From assembly GCF_000720455.1 (NCBI RefSeq), contig NZ_JOAK01000005.1, positions 1-64,000 on the forward strand: a stretch of 64,000 nt of DNA, written 5' to 3'. This DNA comes from Streptomyces virginiae. GTDB lineage: Bacteria; Actinomycetota; Actinomycetes; Streptomycetales; Streptomycetaceae. A program made the translations under genes and the position numbers. Shown here piece after piece: positions 38,482-45,324 of the stretch. A model generated the notes under the pieces. The model ran no database searches, was not told the origin of the DNA, and saw only the letters and a program-made list of their open reading frames with translations. Every line of letters begins with the position of its first letter. Within the stretch, counting starts at the first letter, position 1.

Positions 38482-38689
38482 CGGACGTGCTCCCTGGTGG
38501 GTTCGGATCTTTACCGGGAGACAGCCCGTCGCAAAGAACGCGTGAACTCGTGAAGGCCCGGCCGAAGGCCCGGGGGATCGCCCCGCGGTTCGGCCCAGAT
38601 GGTATGCAACCTCCACGATCCCAGCGTTTCGTGATCGTTGGCCCTTTTCGTGTGCATCGTCACAGGAGGACCGGGAGGTGTTCGGGAAC

Positions 38690-39121
38690 TCAGGTGGCGG
38701 CGGGGGCCAGGCCGGAGGTCCCCGAGGAGAGGGCGTCGGCCCGGTCTTCGGGCTCGTCCACCCGGTAGCCGGGGATCGAGGGCCAGCGGACGGTGAGGAC
38801 GACCGCGTCCTCCTCCGCGTACCAGGAGTGGTCGACGCCGCGTCCCCAGAGGACGTAGTCGCCCTGCTCGGCGAGGACGACGGTCCGCCCCGGGAACTCC
38901 AGCCGGAAGCGTCCGCTGATCAGGACCAGCAGCGCGGTGCGCTTCTCGGCGGTGGCCCAGCGCTCCCGTTCGTCGCCCTTCGGGTGGACACCCCATTTGA
39001 TCTCCACGTCCTCGCTGTGACGGGGATCGGCCGGGTCCTTGAAGTGGCCGAGGAGCCAGCCGCGGTCGGCGGCGGCGTCGGGTGCGGCCTTGCCGGTGTA
39101 GATGGTGAGGTCGTCGTTCAC
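38690..39121 (-). CDS. Cupin-domain protein
   Basis: A 143-residue single-domain cupin. The beta-barrel shows RFRLEFPGRTVVLAEQGDYV and a GVDHSWYAEEDAVVLTVRWP stretch with a possible metal-binding His. The GTG at 39121 is the only reasonable start, though no ribosome site is seen. It diverges from a GNAT gene with 55 bases between them. The function is unknown. Confidence 0.72.
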   Translation of the reverse strand: MNDDLTIYTGKAAPDAAADRGWLLGHFKDPADPRHSEDVEIKWGVHPKGDERERWATAEKRTALLVLISGRFRLEFPGRTVVLAEQGDYVLWGRGVDHSWYAEEDAVVLTVRWPSIPGYRVDEPEDRADALSSGTSGLAPAAT

Positions 39122-39176
39122 GGGGGTGAGGCTAATGCAGTTGTGCGGGCCGCCCCCACACTGGTGAGCTGGCCCG

Positions 39177-40001
39177 ATGACGATGGATCTTGATGAGCTG
39201 CTGAAGGTGCGGGCCCGGTACGACGCCGAGGTGCGCGAGGCCGCGCAACCGGACGGCGCGGACGCCCTGGTGGAGCGGGTGGGCCGGGTCGTCCGGCAGA
39301 GCGTGCCCGGCCTCGGGTGGAACGGCGTCCTGTGGTCAGACCTCGACGAGGAGACGGCGGACGCGCAGATCGCGGCGCAGGTGCGGTTCTTCGCGGAGCG
39401 CGGCTGCCCGGACTTCGAGTGGAAGCTGTACCGGCACGACCGGCCGGCGGACCTCGGGGACCGGCTGCGGGCGGCGGGCTTCGTACCGGAACCGCCGGAG
39501 ACGCTGATGGTGGGGCGGGTGGCCGAGCTCGCGCAGCTTCCGGTGGAGCCGCCGGAGGGCATCACCCTGCGCGTGGTGACGGACGAGGCCGGCGTCGACC
39601 TGATGATGCGGGTCCACGCGGGGGCCTTCGGTACGGAGCGGCCCCGCATCCGGGAGGCGTTGCTGAGCCGGCTGCGCGACGAGCCGGAGACCATCGCCGC
39701 GGTCGTCGCGATGGCGGGCGACACCCCGGTGAGCGCGGCCCGGATGGAGATGCGGCCGGGCACGGCCTTCGCGGGCCTGTGGGGCGGCGGCACGCTCCCG
39801 CAGTGGCGCGGCCGGGGCATCTACCGCCTGCTGGTCGCGCACCGGGCCCGCATCGCGGCGGAGCTGGGCATCCCCTACCTCCAGGTGGACGCCTCGGAGG
39901 ACAGCCGTCCGATCCTGGAGCGGCTGGGCTTCGGGGTCATGGGTGTGACGGTGCCGTACATCTGGACGCGGCCGCAGGAGGCGACTCCGGCCCGGCCGTA
40001 G
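39177..40001 (+). CDS. GNAT-family acetyltransferase
   Basis: A 274-residue protein. The C-terminal half is a GNAT domain, with PQWRGRGIYRLLVAHRARIA as the acetyl-CoA loop near residue 203, followed by LGIPYLQVDASEDSRPILER. The N-terminal half (residues 1-110) is an extra helical region. Two starts (39177 and 39183) are possible. The substrate is unknown. Confidence 0.82.
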   Translation: MTMDLDELLKVRARYDAEVREAAQPDGADALVERVGRVVRQSVPGLGWNGVLWSDLDEETADAQIAAQVRFFAERGCPDFEWKLYRHDRPADLGDRLRAAGFVPEPPETLMVGRVAELAQLPVEPPEGITLRVVTDEAGVDLMMRVHAGAFGTERPRIREALLSRLRDEPETIAAVVAMAGDTPVSAARMEMRPGTAFAGLWGGGTLPQWRGRGIYRLLVAHRARIAAELGIPYLQVDASEDSRPILERLGFGVMGVTVPYIWTRPQEATPARP

Positions 40002-40058
40002 TCCGGGCCTTCCGGGGCGGGGTTCCACCGGTGGGCGCGGCGCGGCATGATCACCGGC

Positions 40059-40559
40059 ATGGAACGCATCAGCCCGCCCCTCACCGGCAATGAGCGCGAG
40101 ACCCTCCGGACCTACCTCGACTACCACCGCGCCACCCTCGCCTGGAAGTGCGAGGGCCTCGACGACGAGCAGCTGCGGAGCGCCTCCATGCCGCCGTCCA
40201 CCCTGTCCCTGCTGGGGCTGGTCCGGCACATGGGCGAGGTCGAGCGGCACTGGTTCCGGCGTGTCCTGGGCGGCGAGGAGGTGGCGCACCTGTGGTCGGA
40301 CACCCACGACTTCCAGGCCGCCTACGACGCCTCCGGGTCCACCCGTGCCGAGGCCTTCACCGCCTGGCAGGAGGAGGTCGAACACGCCCGCCGCATCGAG
40401 GCGGCGGCCGAGTCCCTGGAGGTGACGGCGTACGTGCCGAGCTGGAAGGAGGAGGCCTCGCTGCGCCTGGTCATGCTGCACCTCATCCACGAGTACGCCC
40501 GGCACAACGGCCACGCCGACTTCCTGCGCGAGGCGATCGACGGCACCACCGGCGCCTAG
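40059..40559 (+). CDS. DinB-like (DUF664) protein
   Basis: A 166-residue four-helix protein. LSLLGLVRHMGEVERHWFRR near residue 50 and a MLHLIHEYARHNGHADFLRE stretch near residue 139 carry the three His expected for the metal site of the DinB/DUF664 superfamily, whose Streptomyces members include mycothiol-linked enzymes of unclear role. The start is uncertain (40047 or 40059); neither has a ribosome site. Confidence 0.82.
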   Translation: MERISPPLTGNERETLRTYLDYHRATLAWKCEGLDDEQLRSASMPPSTLSLLGLVRHMGEVERHWFRRVLGGEEVAHLWSDTHDFQAAYDASGSTRAEAFTAWQEEVEHARRIEAAAESLEVTAYVPSWKEEASLRLVMLHLIHEYARHNGHADFLREAIDGTTGA

Positions 40560-40561
40560 GA

Positions 40562-40647
40562 AGCGTCCGCAAAGCAGCGCCGGCCGCCCGGAGACGCCCA
40601 GGACATCCCCCAGGGAGTGTCCGCAAAGTAGCGTCGGCCGCCCGGAG
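40562..40647. repeat. Direct repeat, two 32-bp copies
   Basis: AGCGTCCGCAAAGCAGCGCC... (40562-40593) and AGTGTCCGCAAAGTAGCGTC... (40616-40647) share 28 of 32 bases, 54 bases apart. The second copy is the left end of the element at 40618-40780, so the first may be a remnant of another copy. Confidence 0.7.
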
Positions 40648-40780
40648 GGCGGGCGCGGCGGGGTCCGGTGCGTGCGATCGCAAGGCGGAGGAGGGAGCCG
40701 CTGCGGAGCATCGGCGACCGACGACAACGCGGCAAGCGCGCGTGCCGGACCCCGCCGCGCAGGCGGGGCTGCGCGGACAC
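40618..40780. repeat. MITE-like or dispersed intergenic repeat element
   Basis: A 163-base non-coding unit bounded by the perfect inverted ends GTGTCCGC and GCGGACAC. Inside, GCGCGGCGGGGTCCGG (40653-40668) and its exact complement (40745-40760) enclose 76 bases. It fills the gap between the DinB-like gene and the siderophore-interacting gene. It carries no ORF; the structure suggests a folded, possibly mobile, repeat. Confidence 0.55.
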
Positions 40781-40783
40781 GAC

Positions 40784-41518
40784 CTAGGCGTCCGCCCGCC
40801 AGTAGCCCAGGCCGTTCACCCGCTGCTTCGGCAGGCCGAGGTCCTTGCGCAGGTAGGCCGTCAGGGCTCGCGTCGTGGCGGTGTCGCAGGCCAGCCAGAC
40901 GTACGCCGACGCCGGGTCCCCGAGCAGCTCCGGCAGCTCGGCCCGGACCCGGTCGGCCAGTGCCGTACCGTCCCGCGGCACGCGCCGGATGTCGTGCCGG
41001 TCCGCGTCCAGGCGTACGGGCAGTTCCGTGTCCGAGGTGTGCTGGGTCTCGAACCAGATGGTGGCGGGGGTGGTGGGGAAGGCGTCCAGCAGCGAGTTGA
41101 TCGCCGGGAGGGACGCGGGGTCGCCGATGACCAGCAGGCGTTGCGGGGCCGGCGCCGGGGCGGAGAAGCCCGTGCCCTGGACGGTGGCCTCGATGGTGTC
41201 GCCCGTCCGGGCGCCGCGCGCCCAGGCGCTGGCGACGCCGTCGTGCAGCGCGAACTCGAAGCAGAAGGTGCCGGTCTGCGGGTCCGGGTCGACCAGGGTG
41301 TACGCCCGCTGGTGCGGCCGGCCCGCGTTCTGGAACCAGACCCGCACCCACATCGTCGGGTGGAGTGATTCGCCGGCCGCGGCCAGCAGTCCGCCGTCGG
41401 TGAAGTACACCCGGCGGTAGTGCTCCGTGACGTCTTCCGCCCCGGTCACGGTGAACGTGAAGTCCTTGCCCCGAAGGAGCTTGAGGACCACGCCTTCCCA
41501 ACCCTTGCCGACCGCCAT
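40784..41518 (-). CDS. Siderophore-interacting protein (flavin-dependent ferric-siderophore reductase)
   Basis: A 244-residue protein of the SIP family (ViuB/DesF type), which binds FAD and uses NAD(P)H to reduce iron in imported ferric siderophores. The FAD part has GRPHQRAYTLVDPDPQTGTF near residue 63, and RLLVIGDPASLPAINSLLDA near residue 121 is the NAD(P)H-binding start. I chose the ATG at 41518, with GGGGAGGG eight bases upstream. An iron box overlaps its promoter, and it diverges from an acylase/acyltransferase pair that is probably co-regulated. Confidence 0.9.
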   Translation of the reverse strand: MAVGKGWEGVVLKLLRGKDFTFTVTGAEDVTEHYRRVYFTDGGLLAAAGESLHPTMWVRVWFQNAGRPHQRAYTLVDPDPQTGTFCFEFALHDGVASAWARGARTGDTIEATVQGTGFSAPAPAPQRLLVIGDPASLPAINSLLDAFPTTPATIWFETQHTSDTELPVRLDADRHDIRRVPRDGTALADRVRAELPELLGDPASAYVWLACDTATTRALTAYLRKDLGLPKQRVNGLGYWRADA

Positions 41519-41539
41519 GTTCGAACCCTCCCCTGACAC

Positions 41540-41545
41540 TCTATA
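41540..41545 (-). promoter_or_regulatory. -10 element of the siderophore-interacting gene
   Basis: TATAGA on the minus strand lies 22 bases before the ATG. The iron box fills the spacer directly upstream of it, so a bound repressor would block RNA polymerase. Confidence 0.5.
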
Positions 41546-41546
41546 G

Positions 41547-41565
41547 TTAGGGCAGCCTAACCTAA
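41547..41565. promoter_or_regulatory. Iron box (DmdR1/DtxR-type operator)
   Basis: TTAGGGCAGCCTAACCTAA matches the consensus TTAGGTTAGGCTAACCTAA at 16 of 19 positions. It lies between the divergent siderophore-interacting and acylase genes and would switch both on when iron is scarce. Confidence 0.88.
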
Positions 41566-41589
41566 ATGCACATCGGGGAAGAGAGCAGC

Positions 41590-43782
41590 GTGAGCAGTGT
41601 GAGCAGCGGAAGCGACCCGGAGTCGAACACGGGCGCCCAGGGCGAGCCCCACGGGCAGACCCCGGAATCCTACGACGTCTTCCGGGACCCCTGGGGCATC
41701 CCCCACCTGCGCTCTTCGGACGAACTCGGCCTCGCCCACGCCCAGGGCCGGGTCACCGCCTTCGACCGCGCCTGGCAGCTCGCGGTCGAACGGCACCGCG
41801 CCGACGGCTCCAGCGCCTCCTTCCTCGGCCCGGACTCCGTCGTCTGGGACCGCTTCGCCCGCCAGAGCCGTCTCGCCGACACCGCCCGCCTCTGCTACGA
41901 GGCCATGGAGGCCGACGACCCCGAGACCGCAGCCTGGGTGCGCGCCTACGTCGACGGCGTCAACGCGGGCCTGGCCGCCGGCGCCGCCCGCGACGAGCGC
42001 TTCGCCCGCACCGGCCTCACCCCCTCCCCCTGGGAGCCGTGGGTGCCGCTGGCGATCTGGATCGCGACGCACATCCTGTTCGCCGGCTTCCCGACCAAGC
42101 TGTGGCGCGAGCGCGTGGCCCGCGCCCTCGGCGACGACGCGCTCACCCTCTTCGCGACCGACGGCCCCCGCATCGCCGGCAGCAACGGCTGGATGGTCCC
42201 GGGCGACCGCACCACCACGGGTGCGGCGATCATCGCGGGCGACCCGCACCGGTTCATCGAGGACCCGGGCGTCTACCAGCAGATCCGCCTGTCCTGCCCG
42301 GACTACGACGTCCTGGGTCTCGCCGTCCCCGGCGTGCCCGGCCTCGCCCACTTCGGGCACACCGGCTCCGCCGCCTGGGCCATCACCAACGCGATGTCCG
42401 ACTACCAGGACCTGTACGTGGAGCGGCTGCGCCGCGGCGAGGGCGAGGGCGGCGCCGTCGTCGTCGAGGCGCTCGGCCCGGACGGTGTCTGGGAGGCCGT
42501 CGCACGCCACACGGAGACCATCACCGTGGCGGGCGGCGACGACGTCGAGGTGGAGGTCCTGGAGACCTCCCGCGGCCCGGTGATCGTGCACGCGGACGGC
42601 GACCCCGGCGCGGAACCCGGCACCGGCGCCGCCCCTGCCGACGGCAGCACGCAGACCCTCTCCCTGCGCTACCCGCCCCGCGTCCGGCGCGACCTCGGCT
42701 TCGCCGCCCTCCCCGCCCTGCTGCGAGCGCGTACCGTCGCCGACATCGACCGCGCCCTCGACGGCTGGGCCGAGCCGGTCAACGTCGTGCACGCCGCGGA
42801 CACCGAGGGCGGCCTGCTGCACCGCGTCGCGGGCGCCGTACCGCTGCGCCACCCCGCCAACCGGCTGCGCCCCGTGCCCGCGTGGGACCCGGAGCACGCC
42901 TGGCGGGGCTGGGCGCCGACCCCCGCCGAGCCGGTGCAGGGCTTCGCCGTGATGGCGAACGCGCGCGGCATCGCCTCCCCGCTCGGCGTGGAGTTCGCTC
43001 CCCCGCACCGCGCCGACCGCATCCGCGAGCTGCTCAGCGGCTCCGCGGACTGGTCCCCGAAGGCGATGGCCGACGTACACCGGGACACGTACCTGGCCTC
43101 GGCCGAGCCGCTGCTCGCCCTGCTGCCCGGCTTCGAGGAGCTGACGCCGGCCGCGCGGGAGCTGCGCACCCGGCTGCTGGCCTGGGACCGGCGGATGGAG
43201 GCCGAGAGCACCGACGCCACCGTCTTCGCGGCCTTCCGTACCGCGACCGTGCGGCGCTTCGCCGCCGACCCCGTCTTCGCGGACCTCGCGGGGGCGCCGG
43301 CCGGACCGGCGGTGTTCCACCCGTGGCTGTACCTGCTTCCCAAGATCGGTTACGCGCTCGAAGGCCTGCTCACCACGCCCCTCGTACCGGAGCTGGACCG
43401 TGCCGCGCACGTCCGGGCCGCCCTGGAGGAGACGGCCGCGGCGGGCTCCCCCGACACCCCGTGGTCGGAGGTCCACCGCCTGACTCCGTGGCAGGCGGTC
43501 CCCGACCCGGACGCCCCCGAGTGGCCCGGCCTCGGCGGCGACCACGACTGCGTGAACGCCACTTCCTCCGTACCCGGCTTCACCGACCTCACCGCCCGCG
43601 CCTCGGCGGCCCGTTACGTCTGGGACCTGGCCCGCCGCGAGGACAGCCTCTGGGCGGTTCCGCTGGGCGCGGACGGCGTCACGGGAACCGCCCACCACCG
43701 CGACCAACTCTCCTTGTGGGCACGCTGCGAACTCGTCCCCGTCGTCACCGACTGGGCCCGGCTCACCAAGGAATCGATATGA
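41590..43782 (+). CDS. Penicillin-amidase-family acylase (DesG-like)
   Basis: A 730-residue Ntn-hydrolase. The mature beta chain should start at Ser198 in RIAGSNGWMVPGDRTTTGAA, after self-cleavage; DPHRFIEDPGVYQQIRL and AWAITNAMSDYQDLYVERL follow as in the family. No signal peptide is visible, unlike the exported penicillin acylases and PvdQ. I chose the GTG at 41590, with GGGGAAGAG upstream; an ATG at 41566 would begin on the iron box. A penicillin amidase and an acyltransferase (desG, desH) are reported near some desferrioxamine clusters and linked to aryl forms; this is my recollection. The acyltransferase follows with an ATGA overlap. Confidence 0.85.
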   Translation: MSSVSSGSDPESNTGAQGEPHGQTPESYDVFRDPWGIPHLRSSDELGLAHAQGRVTAFDRAWQLAVERHRADGSSASFLGPDSVVWDRFARQSRLADTARLCYEAMEADDPETAAWVRAYVDGVNAGLAAGAARDERFARTGLTPSPWEPWVPLAIWIATHILFAGFPTKLWRERVARALGDDALTLFATDGPRIAGSNGWMVPGDRTTTGAAIIAGDPHRFIEDPGVYQQIRLSCPDYDVLGLAVPGVPGLAHFGHTGSAAWAITNAMSDYQDLYVERLRRGEGEGGAVVVEALGPDGVWEAVARHTETITVAGGDDVEVEVLETSRGPVIVHADGDPGAEPGTGAAPADGSTQTLSLRYPPRVRRDLGFAALPALLRARTVADIDRALDGWAEPVNVVHAADTEGGLLHRVAGAVPLRHPANRLRPVPAWDPEHAWRGWAPTPAEPVQGFAVMANARGIASPLGVEFAPPHRADRIRELLSGSADWSPKAMADVHRDTYLASAEPLLALLPGFEELTPAARELRTRLLAWDRRMEAESTDATVFAAFRTATVRRFAADPVFADLAGAPAGPAVFHPWLYLLPKIGYALEGLLTTPLVPELDRAAHVRAALEETAAAGSPDTPWSEVHRLTPWQAVPDPDAPEWPGLGGDHDCVNATSSVPGFTDLTARASAARYVWDLARREDSLWAVPLGADGVTGTAHHRDQLSLWARCELVPVVTDWARLTKESI

Positions 43783-44396
43783 CCCCCGCCGTATCCCCCT
43801 CCCCCAGGCAGCCCGTCCACACGCACCTCGTCGAGGGTTTCGGCGCCGTCACCGTCACCCCGGTCGACCCGGCGGCCGACGCCGGACTGATCCACGGCTG
43901 GGTCACGCAGGAGCGGGCCCGCTTCTGGGGCATGGGCGAGGCCAGTCTCGAACTGGTGCGGGAGATATACGAGGACGTCGACCGCCGCACCACCCACCAC
44001 GCCTTCATCGTGGCCCTCGACGGTGTCCCGGCCGGGCTGTTCCAGACGTACGAGTGCGAGGCGGACCGGGTCAGCGAGTGCTACGACGCCGAGCCCGGCG
44101 ACGTCGGCATGCACCTGCTGATCGGCCCCGGCGAGGGCGCGCCCCGGCCCGGCTTCAGCGGCGCGCTGATGACGGGCTTCCTGTCCTTCGTGTTCTCCGA
44201 CCCGGCCGCCCGGCGCCTGGTCGCCGAGCCGGACGCCCGCAACACCAAGGCCATCGCACGGCTGGAGCGCTCCGGGTTCACGCTCGGCCCGGAGGTCGTG
44301 CTCCCGGAGGTCGACCTGCCGGAGATCTACCTCCCGGCCAAGCCGGCCCGCCTGACCTTCCTCAGCGCTCCGGCGTCGCCCGCAGGAAGTCGCTGA
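43779..44396 (+). CDS. IucB/DesC-type siderophore acyltransferase (DesH-like)
   Basis: A 205-residue GNAT protein of the group that acylates N-hydroxylated amines in hydroxamate siderophore synthesis (IucB, RhbD, DesC). Residues DAGLIHGWVTQERARFWGMG near residue 28 and DVGMHLLIGPGEGAPRPGFS near residue 108 match that group, and VAEPDARNTKAIARLERSGF near residue 148 is typical. It overlaps the acylase stop (ATGA) and its 3' end overlaps the convergent hydrolase gene by 35 bases. The acyl donor and acceptor are unknown. Confidence 0.85.
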   Translation: MTPAVSPSPRQPVHTHLVEGFGAVTVTPVDPAADAGLIHGWVTQERARFWGMGEASLELVREIYEDVDRRTTHHAFIVALDGVPAGLFQTYECEADRVSECYDAEPGDVGMHLLIGPGEGAPRPGFSGALMTGFLSFVFSDPAARRLVAEPDARNTKAIARLERSGFTLGPEVVLPEVDLPEIYLPAKPARLTFLSAPASPAGSR

Positions 44397-45165
44397 CCAG
44401 CGCCGCCCATTCGGCCGGGCGCTCGGCGAACGGAAGGTGCCCGGTGGGCAGTTCCGCGAGCCGGGCGCCCGGCAGCGTGTCCGCCAGCTCCCGCTGGAGC
44501 GGGAGGGGCACGAGGAGGTCCTCGGTGGTCGCGACGACGAGGGACGGCACGTCGAGCGCCGCGATCTCGGAACGCAGGTCGGCGCCTTCGAGCAGCGCGA
44601 CGTGGTCCGCAGTGCCGGGCGGCACGGACCCGGCGGTGTCCCGCACCAGTTGCTCCACCTGGGCGGGGGTGAGGTCCTCCAGGACCGCCGGGTTCACCGC
44701 GAGGGAAACGAGCAGCGAGGCCATCGGCTCCCGCTCGTCGCGCTCGGCGAGCTGCCTCCAGAGGCCGCCGACCAGCTCCAGCCGGTTGTCGGCCCGGGCG
44801 AAGGTGGCGGTGAGCACGAGTGCGGTGACCCGCTCCGGGTGGCGGGAGGCGATCCGGACGGCGACGTTCCCGCCGAGCGAGTAGCCGAGTACGGCGAACG
44901 TCTCCAGCCCCTCCGCGTCGGCGGCGGCCACCAGCTGGTCGGCCAGCTCGTCCAGCCGGAGCGGCTCGTCGGCGCGGGGAGTGCCCCCGGTTCCGGGGTA
45001 GTCGACGCCGACGACGCTGAAGCGGGTGGCCAACGCGTCCAGGACCGTGCCGAAGTTGGTCTCGACGGAGCCCCCCGCCCCGTGGGCGAGCAGCAGCCCG
45101 GGGCCGCCGCTCCCGGTGCGGACGGTGCGGGCGTAGGGGGCGGCGGTCGTCTCGGCGACGGACAT
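44362..45165 (-). CDS. Alpha/beta-fold hydrolase
   Basis: A 267-residue hydrolase. The nucleophile is S96 in AVLGYSLGGNVAVR, the oxyanion region LLLAHGAGGSVETNF near residue 24, and the catalytic His is in LPTGHLPFAERP near residue 246. GAGGTGAGG lies about 7 bases before the ATG. Two palindromic operators flank its promoter. The substrate is unknown. Confidence 0.88.
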   Translation of the reverse strand: MSVAETTAAPYARTVRTGSGGPGLLLAHGAGGSVETNFGTVLDALATRFSVVGVDYPGTGGTPRADEPLRLDELADQLVAAADAEGLETFAVLGYSLGGNVAVRIASRHPERVTALVLTATFARADNRLELVGGLWRQLAERDEREPMASLLVSLAVNPAVLEDLTPAQVEQLVRDTAGSVPPGTADHVALLEGADLRSEIAALDVPSLVVATTEDLLVPLPLQRELADTLPGARLAELPTGHLPFAERPAEWAALVSDFLRATPER

Positions 45166-45185
45166 GGCGGAACCTCACCTCTTCT

Positions 45186-45236
45186 GTAGCGGTCGTTACG
45201 GACTGAACGGTACACAGATTATTTAGCGAGCGCTAC
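45186..45236. promoter_or_regulatory. Pair of TetR-like operators upstream of the hydrolase
   Basis: GTAGCGGTCGTTAC (45186-45199) and TTAGCGAGCGCTAC (45223-45236) both fit GTAGCG-N2-CGCTAC with one mismatch each, with centres 37 bases apart. A possible -10 (TAATCT) lies between them. No TetR gene is adjacent, so the regulator would be encoded elsewhere. Confidence 0.5.
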
Positions 45237-45324
45237 ATAAATCAGGTCGGCCCGGCGGGCAGCCGCCCGGCCGCGCCAAACCGATCGTTCCGATTGACCG
45301 CGTGATTCCGGTCACGAAAGACTG

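Noticed and set aside
34969..38553. 1194-codon open frame antisense to the MMPL and GNAT genes
   Set aside because: A shadow of the real minus-strand genes with no recognisable domains.
40618..40780. CRISPR-like repeat from the duplicated 32-bp sequence
   Set aside because: Only two imperfect copies, no regular spacers and no cas genes.
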